Below are positions 37,561 through 49,851 of a stretch of DNA of 64,000 nucleotides, one piece after another. The notes beneath the pieces were generated by a model, which did no database searches, was not told the origin of the DNA, and saw nothing but the letters and a program-made list of their open reading frames with translations. The translations under genes were made by a program, and so were the position numbers. This DNA is from Phylloscopus collybita. Its lineage: Eukaryota; Chordata; Aves; Passeriformes; Phylloscopidae. Positions within the stretch are counted from its first letter, which is position 1. The number at the start of each line of letters is the position of its first letter. The stretch is taken from positions 26,515,001 to 26,579,000 of the forward strand of contig JAJNNQ010000024.1 in assembly GCA_027886175.1 (NCBI GenBank). The letters run 5' to 3'.

Positions 37561-39091
37561 CCTCCTAGCCAGCTTTGGAAAGAGAGAATTGTTTGTTAAG
37601 CTGAATAAGAGCATGTCTCCCTATCCCCCAAGGTCCTCTGCTGATGTGGCATCCTGGGCAGTGCACTTTGCCCTGCAGGGCTTCTGCAAGTGAACACTTT
37701 GTCACATATTCTCCTGATAAAAGGGTTTTGCTGCCAGTAATTTGTCTGCTTTCTCAATGTTTTTTCAACTCAGTTCATCAGCTAGCAAGCTTCTGGTGTT
37801 GTCCTACAAATAGGGTAAACCTTGGACTCTTTCGGACTCAGCCTTAGTCTGCAAGTCACAGCATCTCTGCTGTACTCCATGGCCTCTCCAAAGTGCTGCA
37901 AGGGGCCTCCAGGCAAAGATGTTTCCTCTAGTGTAATTCAGCCTTCAGCAGATAAAAATTCCAAACAGCAACAACAACACGCTAAGGCAGGACAACTTCT
38001 CAACAACCAACTAATGAATTCTCATGCTATTCCTGAAAACAGAGGGACAGATTTTGGGGTGTAAATAAGAAAATGGACAAAAGAGCTTAAGTCAATAGAT
38101 GAGGAGAAAGCAGAGGGGCAGAAGAGGCACAGGATTTGCATGGACCTGCTCATAAAATGCTCATAGCTCCTTACGGTGCATCACGATTCCTTGCGTCAGA
38201 GTACAGGATTAAGACTTGACGTCTCCATATTTGTGGAATAACCTCAAAGTTCCCATGAAAGTTTAGCTCTTAGAAAACAAACCAAATGCGTTAAGGATCT
38301 TTGCAAGGTTCTTTGACTCACACATCATCTGCTCCTCCCACATAAATTACACTGCTATTAGTATTGCTCAATGAAGAGCATGAAACAAATTGAGCCTCTA
38401 GCCACTTCTAATAGACAAGGGTAGTTAACCCGTATCTAAGCCGCATCGATGTCTTTTGTGACGAAAATTAAATTCTTGGAACTCATCTGGAAGCCTAGGC
38501 CTTGCACTGATCACATTTTCACTCTCCCATCTGTCGACCTCCAGCTGAGGCCAGCCATTCCTGCAGGCAGTGGGGGAATCCTGGGAAAGAAGCTGGGTGT
38601 ACAAAAATGTTGTGAGGTGTATTTTGAAGGGAGAAAGTCAGGAATCTTTAGAGACTAATCTACTTAGTACAAAAAGCAATAAAACTCTCTGTCTTCTTTC
38701 CATAACCACAGTGGTCTGAGGAATAGAAAAAGATCAAAAATGTCTACAGTATACATTCCTGCCAGCTGAGTTCACAGTGGAGCAAAGCTAACAACAAGCA
38801 TACTGGCTTCAGAGGGGAAATAGGGAGCAAAAATCAGGTATTTGTCATCCAAGGTATACCTTTTTTTGGAAGGGTGCTCTAAAAAGAAAAGTACTTCGAC
38901 TAAGATGATCCAAGAAAGATGCTGCCAAGCAAGAAGGAACTGAGAGCTGCTGGTGGGAAGGATTCAGATTTGGTAGTGAGAATGAAAAACAATTGGAGCG
39001 GAAGAAAAGACAGAGGCACGAAAAGCTCTTGCAGTAATCCCCCTCTTCTCCCCTGTGTTCTCTGTCTGATCAAATCCCAGCACAGTGGCGC
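37561..39091. other. Unique non-coding DNA
   Basis: No gene recognised. Confidence 0.5.
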
Positions 39092-39136
39092 AAAAAAAAA
39101 AAAAAAAAAAAAAAAAGCAAAAAAAAAAAAAAAAAA
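39092..39136 (+). repeat. Double poly-A tract
   Basis: Two A runs separated by 'gc' at 39117-39118. It gives K-rich and F-rich frames of 90-99 codons, which are artefacts. It may be a retroposon tail, but no recognisable body precedes it. Confidence 0.9.
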
Positions 39137-39654
39137 GCAGCAGCATAGATCTGCAGATATAGAAAAGAGCACACAGGCACTGGCTTCTCCAGTATCTTAA
39201 GAAACTCAGGCTGCACACAATCCCCCTGCAGTTACAACGCCCCTCAACACACACACACAGCACATCCTCCCCTCTTGCTGCACAAATGCCACCAAAGTAT
39301 GTGACTGCAGTGCCCTTTCACCACCCTGAGCTGCAGTGCCCCAGGCCGGCAACCCCATTCCCACCCCACACCTCCTGCCTGCCACCGCCCTGCTTTTTCT
39401 GTTTCGTTACACTGTTGTCTTTGATCCTTTCCATGTATCCATCTCCTCTCACCGAATTCCCTGTTCCCTCTACACAAGACCTCTCTGCTCCTCACAGGAT
39501 CTGGTGCATGTGTGTCAGGTACCACCGTGACTTCAAAAGACTGGATGAAATGGAGAAGTAACAAAGGTAAAATCACTGTCTTGCAGAGATTAACCACTGG
39601 AATGGTTTGGGAAAACAGCACTGATCAGGTTTGCTGCCAGGCATGGGGCTTAGG
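39137..39654. other. C-rich unique DNA
   Basis: A short (AC) run lies at about 39248-39259, followed by C-rich sequence to 39500. A minus-strand frame of 125 codons and plus frames of 64-91 codons are open but unrecognised. Confidence 0.45.
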
Positions 39655-39750
39655 ACATGGGTTGCATGAGTTCCAGCCTCCTCAGTGATTCTGAATCAAT
39701 TGATTATTGCCTCAGTTTCCCCATTTGCAAAAAGAAGAGATTAGTGTAGT
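39655..39750 (+). mobile_element. MIR-like SINE relic
   Basis: 'gcctcagtttccccatttgc' at about 39709-39728 is the highly characteristic MIR core (cctcagtttccccatctgta), preceded by a degenerate 'tgattctgaatcaattgatt' where MIR has the gtgacc...caagtcactta segment. Old, diverged copy in plus orientation. Confidence 0.75.
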
Positions 39751-41239
39751 GTAGCTACACTAATGATAGAAAAGAAAATGAAAAAAAAAAAATGGACTGC
39801 AGACATCCACAGAAAGAGACAAAAAGAGGGATAGTGGGAATTGGAAAAAAGTCAGAAGTTGACTGAAGAAAAACAGGTAGAGAAGAAGAGGAAGGCAAGA
39901 TGCCTGGACTAACTGAAGTCACGACGAAGACATGATGGAAATCAGCCACAACAATTCTTGCCAGTTTTGTGCTGTGGCTCTGGCTGGTTCAGTCTCAACT
40001 TACGAGCTCATTCCTTCTCCCTTTTAAACCCTAATTAACACCCATCCACACAAAAAAACCCCACCCCAGTAGTGCCAATTTGCAATTCTAGAAACTCTGA
40101 GAGCACATATCTAACCTAAACTCTAACACAGCAACTTCTCATAGTTTGTGTCCTGAGCTCTCCAGCAAGGTCACTGGCTGTGTCCTTGCAGCTCCACTCC
40201 ATGCATCCCACTGGCAAACTGTGCTCTCCTGTGCAAAAGCTGCCAGCAAGAGTCAATGAGCAGAGGTGGCTGTAGGTTCCCAAGGGGCAAATGGTAATGC
40301 CATGCTGAAGATAGTAGAAGGGGGAACTTATATCCAAGTCAATTAGGATTAATGCAATGTGGGAAAGTATTAGTTCTGGAGCTGTAAGTTTCTCCATTAA
40401 AGATTGAAGGCAGATTGGAAAAGGGGGGAGGAAAGCGAAGACAAGCTAGTAAAGACTTTTCTTGGCTCTGCAGCCCTTTTCTTCCTTTCTCTGTTTTTTT
40501 TGGGAAGTGATGAGGTGTGGATCTAAGACATTACACTCTGGAGATTGTCAGTGGCTCCCAACCCCATTAAGGCAGCAGTTTTTTTGCTCTCCTTTCCATC
40601 TCCTTTGCTGAATGCTGTTACGCACTGATGGTGGCTTGGCCTCCTATCAATGGAAAACCAAAGACATTCTCCAAAATAAAACATCATGGCATCAAAACTT
40701 TAACATTCAACCTCTTTGGGCTGAGGAGAGCTCACTTTTAGTGGTGTGGATGACAGGAACGACAGTGAGGTTAAGTGCCAGGTAACCCCCTGAGAGAGGC
40801 AAGCAAACAGGTAGGAAGGGCAGGTAAACCGAATACATTAAGCATGCAATGGGGATCTGCCCTCAGCTATGTCCCCACCACACTATAACCAGCTTCCAGG
40901 CTCTCTAAAAGTAGCATAGGCAGAAGAACTGGAGGCCACAGCCACACCATCAGCCTCTTTTCAAAGTAATGCCATTCAAATGGTAGAGCTGAGCAAAGCA
41001 TTCCTTAATCTGAGAAGCTGCGGGTCTCTGCTGCTCCTTTTAGTGCTGACCCCTAAGGGTGCAGAAGCAGATCAATCTTCCCTCTTTGGCTCATACACCT
41101 GTACTAAGAGGTTCCCAAATCCATTGTGGCTCCCTGAGGCAATGTCCCAGCTAGGTCAGTAGATAATGGTGCTGCAGCACTGCAGGCCAGTATGAAATAG
41201 GCACAACGGAGTGCTCAGCCTGAAGTAAAGAAGGACCTG
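39751..41239. other. Unique non-coding DNA
   Basis: No gene recognised. A small palindrome (tagtgtagctacacta) lies at about 39746-39761. Confidence 0.5.
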
Positions 41240-41320
41240 TCAATATTATTTGCCTGTAAAGTGCCACACATGCCGGAGGTGCTTTATAAATAAGTCAATA
41301 AACAAACAGCATCAAATTAC
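41240..41320 (+). mobile_element. Possible old SINE/LINE tail
   Basis: 'tgtaaagtgcc' followed by 'ggtgctttataaataa' resembles the MIR/L2-type tail (gtaaagcgc ... ggtgctcaataaat). Short and diverged; family uncertain. Confidence 0.35.
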
Positions 41321-43496
41321 AAACAAGAATGAGTGATGAAGCCTCTTTCTTCTTTCTAAAGAAATAAATAAGGGTCAGAAAAAGAAATTATACATAGTTC
41401 AAAACTCACCAGGAAGCTGGATTTTGACAGTCTGGTGATACAGAGGAGGTTTCAAAGCAACCCTCTTTCCCTCTGAATAACAGTGGATAGCAGAGCACAT
41501 TGAGGATGCTGGCAAATTCATGATTTCAAGTACCCAGTTACATTTACAGCAGCTATGCTAATTACTAAATCATCCAGTTATGAACACATGCATCTAATGT
41601 GGTAGCAGACCCCTTCTCATTCCAGCTTTGAGCTGCTGCAGCTGGCAATTCCCTCAGACCCTTTCCATGCACTGTTTAAATTTAAGCATGATAGTAGTCC
41701 TACAGAAAGGATTATCTAAAACTAGATAGACACATGTACCACTGGACTGGTGCTTCAAAGAGAAACAACAACAACAACAACAACAAAAGTTCCAGAGCTC
41801 TGCATGGCTTTGTCAATGCCAGGAAGCACAGCATGCTACTGTGCAGTCCTGTCTTCTGAAATAAGGGCCCAAGTTCCCAAGCAAAACCAGGGATGTCACA
41901 GGCTTTAAATCTTTAACATTGTTACTGCAATTCCACATTGAAGAAGACAAGGCAGAGAATGGAAAAATGCATCAGGGTTAGAAAATTCCCTGGATTTTTT
42001 TATTATTATTATTGCAATGGAAAAGCAATTGTTGTGGTTTGAAATCCATTATTTCCCTGCAGTGTTTGCAACTCTAATAAAGGAGTTGCAGCTGTTCCCT
42101 TACTGCTTACATAGAAACTACAGGTGTGCCTGAACATAAACAAAACAGGAGAAGGATGGAAAGCTAAATAGCAGCAGGGGAAAAAAATCGGGATAAGGAG
42201 CCTGCACACACAAGAGTAAGGGACTCTTGACATTTTGTAGCACTCAGCCCTGGCAGTGAGCTGCCACAGCACCGCCCTAGTGTAGAATCTGCAAAACCTG
42301 GGGCTGCAATGAGGTTCAGCCACCTGTTTAATCCAGGGAAGGCTCATTTCCCAGCCCAGGCCACCTCCCTGGTGAAGGCACCGCCAGCATCTACCCTCCT
42401 TTTGGCACTTGCTCCTGGGAGGCAGGCATTTTCAGCACTCTTCTCTGTGCTTGGTTTAGGAACTGCTGATCTATTTCTTCTAAATCTGCACTGGGGATCT
42501 AGAATATGCCATTTTTTCCCCCCTAAAAAGCTTTGAAAGACCCCAGCTCAAGCAGACTAGGAGAGCAGGATTTACTACTGTTAAAACTGTCAGGAAACTC
42601 AGCCTGCTTATGGAAAGGACCAGTCTTGGAATTAAGACAAGACCATCAGAGGTGCCAACGAGGCAAAGACAGGAAGCATACCACAGCACAGCCAGCTATA
42701 AAGCTTGAATGTGACTATCCTGAATTCTGCTTCAAGGGAGTGAAAAGTGGAAGCACTGTATCTTGCTTTATGGTGCACACCCTGCAAAATGCACATTGTA
42801 AACCTTCCCACCAAGAGCATTAATCAGAGAAAATACTGGAGATTTACAAAGTACTTTTACTTTGTAAAATCTAGGAAGCTAGCAGTAGACAAAGGAATCT
42901 TAAAATGTAAGTGTATAACATGGTGGTATACAAAAAATCACAGTGGCCATGGAAGTGTGAATGAATTCAGATTGCTAACAGCAGACCAGATAGTGTACAT
43001 TAACAAAAGAAAATAACACTGTCTCTTCTCATACTATTATTCATGTACATGTCCATGTAGTTAAATTGCAAAAGCCTTCCTTTAAGGAAAATGACACACA
43101 GAGGATGTTGACTCTGGTTTTGTTATTACTTTAAATGCATTTCTGTTTGATTTCATTATTCAATATATATTTTCTTTTCCCAGTTACACTTGGGGGACAG
43201 GTACAATGTACACACATTCGTACTTTAGTGTTGTGACAACCAGCACCAGAGCTGTTGAAATATCCATTTCAAAATCTACCATAGTGCAATCAATCAAATC
43301 CTTTGCTACAATATAGGGAAAATAAACAAGGCTATCTGGGACTGCAACTCCTAGCTGGGCAAATGGAGTGCAAAGCATGGAGGACTAACGGGGCGGGAAC
43401 AGAAAAAGAGGAACGCCAGAAAGAAAGATTATTTCAATGGCTCAAAGAGCTTAAAGAGTCTTAGAGGGAATTAAAGAATAAAACAATACATTAAAA
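41321..43496. other. Unique non-coding DNA with (AAC)n
   Basis: An (AAC) microsatellite lies at about 41764-41786 and a short (TTA) run at about 42000-42013. A small hairpin (11-bp arms 42843-42853 and 42858-42868, loop of 4) is present. No gene recognised. Confidence 0.5.
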
Positions 43497-44030
43497 TTGC
43501 AAGGAAGCAAAATCAGAGACTCAGTCATCTCGGTAGCCATAAGAACGCGTGGGCCATGTAGCATGAAAGCCTCAAGCGACGTACTTAGGAGGAAAGACAG
43601 AGACAGCAGGAAAACTATGCTGTATTACTGCATATTCCTTCTGACCCTGAGAAGATGGCATGCTCAGCCCCTTTACCTCTACCTCTCTCTTTTAGTTATA
43701 AGATTGCCACCAATAAATACGTTCACGCTCAGAGACTTGCTCTCCCACCCCCCCTTTTGGGATGCATTTATTTCCACAAAGGTTTCGAAATTGCTCAGAG
43801 GTCAGTGTGCAGAGTCATTGATTCCTACTCACGCAGTGGAGGTGCTCCGAATGCTCGCTTTCAAGCCCTCGATTTCTCTAGTTACACATCTCCAGGCAGC
43901 CACACCCTGTCCTGGCTTCCAAAGGCCCCCAGCCCAGGGGACGCGTGTTTGTGTGAGTGTGTGCGCGCAACAGACGCATGAGCCGGGGGAACCCCGCTCT
44001 GCATATGCTGGCACCAACTGTATTCTTTAA
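43497..44030. promoter_or_regulatory. CpG-enriched patch
   Basis: By eye about 19 CpG dinucleotides fall between 43529 and 44000, against long CpG-free stretches in most of the window. They include MluI-like 'acgcgt' twice and a 'gtgtgcgcgcaac' segment. A 177-codon plus-strand frame, a second plus frame and two minus frames are all open, which fits higher GC content rather than coding. It could be a small regulatory element, an orphan CpG patch or a lncRNA promoter. Confidence 0.3.
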
Positions 44031-44788
44031 AAGTGTCTGCATGCCTGGTTAGCCAGAAACAGACCCCAAATCCCTCCAAGCAAGACTCAGTGAGAGCATA
44101 TGTTCAGAAGCACACTGACAATTAAATGAGAATTTCATGTCATCTCAGTACAACAGAAGCAACTGAAAACTATTTTCCTGGTTCAAGCAAGGAAAAACTA
44201 GCACCAGCAAAACTACATGAAACTCTCTCACTGAAATTCTGACAAAACTTCCCATTTACAGCAGCACTGTTCATGTGTATTTTATATACATGCTTCTTTA
44301 CTTCAAGCATGGAAAATGTCAGCCCAGAGGGAACTGTCTGAGAAAGTTACAAGCAGGCATTGAACTTGGTATTCACTTGCTTACTGTGTTCAGATTGTTT
44401 TTTGGGGTTTTTTTTAATATATTTTTGATGGAAGTGTTGCAGCTTTTTGCTTTCATTTAGAAAGAAAATGTGTAGCAGACATATTTGACAAAATAGTATT
44501 TGAGTTTTCAAGGGAGACTGAAGCAATATCTAGAGACAAATCATTCTGTTCTACTGCTTCTTGCTTGCCACCCCAACTCTTTCACCAACTCCTTTCCTGC
44601 TTTCATGTCTAATCCTATTGCCTGTGCTGCTTATGAGAGCTGCTGGGAATTCTTTTCTCGCTCTTCCATTCCAGATCTCCTTGGCTCAAGCTTACAGCTC
44701 TTGAAGTCACTGTAAACAGCTCCAGATCATGAGTATCCTTATAAAATTGCTGCAGAAAAAAAAGAGGCTATGATGACTCTGGAGAAAC
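44031..44788. other. Unique non-coding DNA
   Basis: No gene recognised. Confidence 0.5.
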
Positions 44789-44814
44789 CTGGAGAAAAGG
44801 TGTTCAGTAGGCAG
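44789..44814 (+). repeat. Exact 26-bp dispersed repeat, copy 1
   Basis: Begins 'ctggagaaaaggtgttc' and is identical over 26 bases to 46622-46647, same orientation. The flanks of the two copies are unrelated. Confidence 0.85.
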
Positions 44815-46621
44815 GTGAATTTTGGAACCCCTTCTGAGATAAGGGGATCATGAGGGGCTTTCACAACAGAAAGACTAACAAAGCTCTGTGGGACCAACAT
44901 TGACCAAGCTACAGACCCTGGTAACACAAATGCAGCCTGCAAGCAAAGTACTTTAGCATAGATGTTCAAACCCTGTTTAAAAAGCAACATGCCTTACTAT
45001 ATATCTATCTCACACAAAAAATCTGCAATTCTGTAGCCTTTTTACATGCATTTGCTATATTGCAAAAATTAGATCAAGCACAGGAGATAAATGCATGAAA
45101 AAATATCTGATTCTGCATTGCCCTTTCCCTCATCTCTTCTTTTCCTCTTTTTTTTTTTTTTTTTTTTCCAACTGAGCTGGCCACTAGAATTCTTGCCCTG
45201 GCATTCTCACCCAGAAGGTGTCCAGACAGCTGGATGAGCTCATCGTTCCAAATGCTTGCTCATGGGGGTATAGTAATGACACTTCAATCTCTTCCTTGCT
45301 GTGCCCTACAGCCCCCATACATTAGTATAGAAAACAAGTTTACAAAGCAGAAGACGAGTCTGTCAATAACATTAAACAAGCTGTTATTTTTCCAGTTAGT
45401 GCCAGAAGAGGGTAGAGAGAAGGGTGGGCGAGAAGGAAGGGACAAATTGTTTTATGACTCAAACACAAACCCTCTGTCTAATGCCTGCATGTGTGTATTT
45501 GCTTCCTTTTTTCATTTTCTTCCCTTGCTCCCTCCCATTTTTTTTCTCTTTGTGGGTGTCAAATGTAAATCTGGGGTTTGTCCTGCTTTGCTGCAGCATG
45601 AGGCACATCCATAATCCTATTTTGTAGAGGACAGTATGTCCTCTGTAAGTCACACCAGAGGTGATCCTCCAAGACTCCTTGGTTGCTTGTTTGCTTGCCC
45701 TGGCTTTAAGCTCCACTTTGGAATTATCTCCTGTCTCCTTAAATTCCCTCTGCAGAGCATTTAGCAAAGTTGTAGACATAACCACCCTGGGAGGGGGATG
45801 CTGGCTGAGGTTGAATTCAGTCTGAGATTGAATCTCCCACGGGTAAATGCTGCATGGTCTAACTTCCCACCACAGTTAATGAAGACTTGGTCCTTACAGG
45901 CAGTGAAGTCAAAAGGTTAATTCAGCTGATCAGGAGGTGTCTGCTCTAGGATGAGCTGAATTAAGTTCCTAGCCTCAACTGACTGCACTGAATCTCTATC
46001 AGCTATAATGGGTGTTTAGACACCAACTCACATCTAGATGCTTACAGGAAGACTCCTAAATTTAGACATTTTAATCTGGAGCTCAATCTCATTCTAGAAG
46101 TCAAGAAAATCTTTTGTTCATTTTCAGCTTCCTTGTGAATATAAAGAAGAGATTTATGCCTCAGATTCTCTCATTTTGTGAAACAGAACTGAGTTTTCAT
46201 GTATTGTGTGCACCCAGAAATGCGTAACACCGCATAAGAACGCCACAAAAGTTGTGTCCAGATAATGGCATGCTAACACAGAAAAGGGGATACATCACAC
46301 CTAGAAGGAGCAGCTGCCAAACCATGATACCTGGCAGAACAATTGTCCTCCTTGCTGAGCACCAAGGACACACTCACAGGGACTGGTACAAATGGCATTC
46401 CCAGCTCCACCTGAGCTGTGATGAGCAAGTAGAATCACAGAGTTAGCACAAGCCTGTGCTCAAGCAAGCCTTGCTGTGAGGCAGAGTTTATCAGCTCATG
46501 GACAGTACCTTGCTATCACAGCATCCTCTGGTTTCCTAGACTGAGCAAGCCCTTCCCTGCACAATGGCATCTTTGTGTGTCATGTTGGACCACTGTGCAA
46601 CAGAGTCATGTCTGTAAAATG
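44815..46621. other. Unique non-coding DNA with poly-T tract
   Basis: A T run lies at about 45148-45167. A G/A-rich stretch is at 45410-45440. Small hairpins are at 45626-45644 (8-bp arms) and 45917-45964 (11-bp arms). Frames to 126 codons are unrecognised. Confidence 0.5.
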
Positions 46622-46647
46622 CTGGAGAAAAGGTGTTCAGTAGGCAG
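46622..46647 (+). repeat. Exact 26-bp dispersed repeat, copy 2
   Basis: Second copy of the sequence at 44789-44814, about 1.8 kb downstream, same strand, no mismatch. Similarity stops at both ends. Confidence 0.85.
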
Positions 46648-46949
46648 AGAAGGCTCACTAGATTGGAGCTCTTCCTTCAGTGTTTGCATGAGGCTTTGAA
46701 GGTCTTGTGTTCCTGCTTTTTTGTTGCTTTGGAGTTTTTTTAAACAAAATTGAGCTGTTAAAGGAAGCTGTAGGCCACCCTTAGATAATAGCCTGGAAAT
46801 ATTTGTTGTGCTGAAAATAAACTACTCCTTCAGATCTGGAAATGCAGAGGACAAAGTTTCTAAGCTCTTCTATCCCAGAGCCCAGGTAGAACACTGAAGC
46901 TCAAAGGCACATTAAAATGAAATAACAACATACAACACTTACCTCTTTT

Positions 46950-47060
46950 CCTCTCCAAAGTACTTCACAAGCTTTTATTAAATTAAGTCTCATCACACCC
47001 TTGGGACATAGGTGCAGTAAATACCTTCATGATAGGGTGAGCGAGTAAGACACAGAAAAC
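46950..47060 (-). mobile_element. MIR/L2-like relic
   Basis: On the plus strand 'ccaaagtacttcacaagc', 'ctcatcacacccttggga', 'cataggtgcagtaaata' and 'gagtaagacacag' follow the antisense order of MIR/L2 tails (aaagcactttaca, cctcacaacaccct, gaggtaggta, gaggcacag). Diverged and old. Confidence 0.55.
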
Positions 47061-47760
47061 TCTCCACAAATACTCCTCTGACTGACTGTATGAATTGATT
47101 CATTTCAGTGGCACCCTTGTGCTGTCATCTCCCACAGACTTTCAAGCAATCAAATTTAACTGCCCCAAAGGGCTTGCAGGAAATGAACTGCAAAGTTGTA
47201 CACAAGAGAATTTGCTTATGAAAAGCACATGAGCAGATCCCAGCAAAGAGCCAGAGCAGCAGCTCTATATGACTGCAACTCTCTGTGTTTGGGGTAATAA
47301 TCCAAATATTAGGCTATGTGTTATCATCGTGAGCCTGACTTACACATTTTTAATCTATTTGTGTATTTTAATTAAGTAGCTAAATGAAACAGGGAAACCT
47401 CTAGCAAGTAGGTCCACTCTCAGGGTGTAAGACAGCTTGCTTTCCCACCATGTAGGTAACCCCTTTCTGTGGGCATGCTGACCAGTGTCACAGAGGACAC
47501 ACAGAGTAAGGGATGGACTTGAAAGTCATGGATCAGACAAAAGGATGCTGAGAACTCACAAATCAGTGTTTTCTGTTTGGTGTCCAGGACAATTCATTTC
47601 CTGGCAGGAACAGTTCTGGAGACAGGAATAAATAACTTAGCACCTGATTTTAATTCAGAATGTCTTAATGCAAAAATGCACAAAGCAGACATGTGACCAT
47701 GTAAAAAGCCAGATGGAAGAAAAATGTTGCTCCATGAAACTGAAAACTTCAGGTCTTGGG
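47061..47760. other. Unique non-coding DNA
   Basis: No gene recognised. Confidence 0.5.
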
Positions 47761-47901
47761 GAAAAAAAAAAAACCAAAACAACAACAACAACAAAACACA
47801 AACAAACAAAACAAAAAAAACCACAAACAAACAAAAAACCCACAAAAACCCAACAAAACCAACCACACAACGGGGGGGGGGGGGGGGGGGGGGGGGAGGG
47901 G
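47761..47901 (+). repeat. A/C-rich tract followed by G25 run
   Basis: About 110 bases of A and C (A runs, (CAA)n, CAAAA units) are followed by C at 47871, then 25 consecutive Gs at 47872-47896, one A, and GGGG. Four and more G-tracts in a row permit a G-quadruplex on the plus strand. All long frames here (up to 191 codons plus, 106 minus) include this low-complexity DNA and are not credible genes. Exact run lengths may be unreliable in any assembly. Confidence 0.92.
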
Positions 47902-48227
47902 CAGGGAGAAGCAAACATCAATCAAAATCCCAAAAGTCAAAACTCCACAGCAAACAGGAGCAGCATGAGGTTGTAGCAGGGTTATATGGAGATCTACCTG
48001 AATTTTCCTCTTCCATAAGTCCAGAAACTATAAAAGAACATCTCAGAAGCAAAGAAACAAACTTACAGGCCAAGAATTGTTTGCAGAAATGGGCCCAGTT
48101 TGACTCATTTGCAAGTAGCAAACACATTCGAAAAATACAAAATTCTCCTGGAGGTGTTTTACAAACAAAAGAAGCTACAATTTTTAAAATTAATTCTACA
48201 ACCCCAATCATTCTACTGGTTTCAGTT
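47902..48227. other. Unique non-coding DNA
   Basis: No gene recognised. Confidence 0.5.
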
Positions 48228-48280
48228 AACAACTGTATTTTACAGACAGGAAAACTGAAGCAGAAAGAAGCTAAAAGCAG
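48228..48280 (-). mobile_element. MIR-like SINE relic
   Basis: 'attttacagacaggaaaact' at 48236-48255, then 'gaagcagaaagaagct', matches the antisense MIR signature (attttacagatgaggaaactgaggcagagag). Confidence 0.65.
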
Positions 48281-49675
48281 TAGTCTCTTCAGCACATGAG
48301 TATTTTTTCCATATTTTGGTTTAGATCTGAAGCGTTTTTGTCTTCTTTCCATCTTCCATGTCCTGCAGCTCCCCAGGTCTGTTACTGAGTATGACATCTA
48401 AGTCCCTATTAACTTAGAAGACATCATGCTTTGAGCTGGGTCAAAAGAAGCAAAGTTCTCAAACTCATCTTGTAATTTTCAAGATAAAAAAAAAAATCAT
48501 TCCCATTTAAAATTTATATTTATGGCTGCAAAATTCATCCTTTGTCTGCTGGTTGTATAAAAACAATTAAAATTTTAAAGGATTGAAGATAAAAAAGTAA
48601 ATGCAGTTGGTTTTTGTTTGTTTTGTTGTTGGTTTTTTTTCCTTTAAAACATTTTTTGGTCAAAACTACATTTCAATTAAATTTTGAAATTGACTCCTCA
48701 GATGTGTTCCACTGATAATATTGGTATTTAAATTGAAAAATCAAGCACCTGGAAGTATGCAATCACACTCCAACTTACATAATCTACTGCACCATCTGTA
48801 AAAGGTAACTTCAATTCTTCCAAACAAAGTATTTTGGAAAGAGGGAGGTCCCTATTTTTACTGAAAAGGAAAATCTGAGCAAAAGATTTTAATCATGGGG
48901 AAAGAAAAAAGGGTTGGGTTTTTTATTTGTTTGGGGTCTTTCAGGGTTTTGGTTTTGTTTGCGTTTTGTGTTTGTTTGGATTTTTTTGACTAACTCTTCG
49001 GAAAACAAAACAAATTAAAAAACCACAGAAGTTCATGAAGAGTGACAAGAACAAAACCATCTTTGGTCAACTTCAGACAATATATCTTTTGTATAGATGT
49101 AGCCATCAGCAAACACAGAGGGTGGTGCCTCTTGGAATTTGGATCAGATAGGTTCTTTTTTTTTCTTTTTTTTTCAACCTGAGGTTTATTATTTTAACAA
49201 ATCTAAGTCCATCACCGGGTCTTCTTATTTCTTTAAAAGATTAAAGATCTCCAAAGTGCAGAGGAAAAAGGTGCAATTCTTAAGAACACTGCAAGGTTAC
49301 AAGGTAGTGTGTGCTAATAAAGCGTGTTGGTTTGGTAACAAGCTGAAGCAGGGAGCAGCAGGGGCACTGCTTTATGACTGCAGCTTTTTCAAAAGGGTCT
49401 GTTGAAAGTATTTCAGGAGGAGAGACATGTGAGCGAAATCTTTAAATGTGTCAACAGGGAGGCCTGACACTGAACTTCTGCCCACTCCAGAGTCAACACC
49501 ATCCTTCAAAACAGAGGAGATTGACCTCTGCAGTTGAGAATCACTGAGTGGCAGCAGGGGGGTCCCTGCATTTGTTTCCAAGCCACTTGCAACACAGAAA
49601 CAGCCAACAGTCATTTGAAATCATGGTTGAGTGGGGAAAAAGTAAAATTCTTTTTCCCTGGAAACTGGCTTGGAG
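48281..49675. other. Unique non-coding DNA with GTTTT-rich stretches
   Basis: T/G-rich low-complexity stretches at about 48611-48642 and 48914-48985. No gene recognised. Confidence 0.5.
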
Positions 49676-49851
49676 AAGGACGGTAGTAGGATATTGATTA
49701 ACAAAGTTCTCTACTCTGTCCTTAATGACATCGAAGAGGGCTTAAAAGAGGACAAGCACAGTTCCTTCTCCTCTCCTCCTTTATCAGGAGTGCAAGATCT
49801 GCTATCCTGCTCAAGGGAAAAACAACAGGTTCTGGCAAATCTTGCAAGCAG
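49676..49851 (+). other. Weak candidate exon
   Basis: An AG at 49674-49675 follows a moderately pyrimidine-rich stretch, and 'gcaag|cag|gtattgg' offers a donor GT at 49852. One frame is open throughout; its residues include VLNDIEEGLKED, which reads like an amphipathic helix, but no family is recognised. The open frame does not begin with ATG. It may equally be chance. Confidence 0.15.

Noticed and set aside
39092..39136. Poly-A tract as the tail of a processed pseudogene
   Set aside because: No spliced-exon-like sequence, polyadenylation signal or flanking duplication could be recognised upstream.
45917..45964. 11-bp inverted repeat with 26-base spacer as a regulatory hairpin
   Set aside because: Arms this short at this distance are expected by chance in a 64-kb sequence.
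46140..46190. Further MIR copy ('atgcctcagattctctcatt')
   Set aside because: Only one short segment resembles MIR and the neighbouring core segments are absent.
47724..48299. 191-codon plus-strand frame
   Set aside because: It runs through the A/C-rich tract and the G25 run, giving N/K/T- and G-rich low-complexity peptide.
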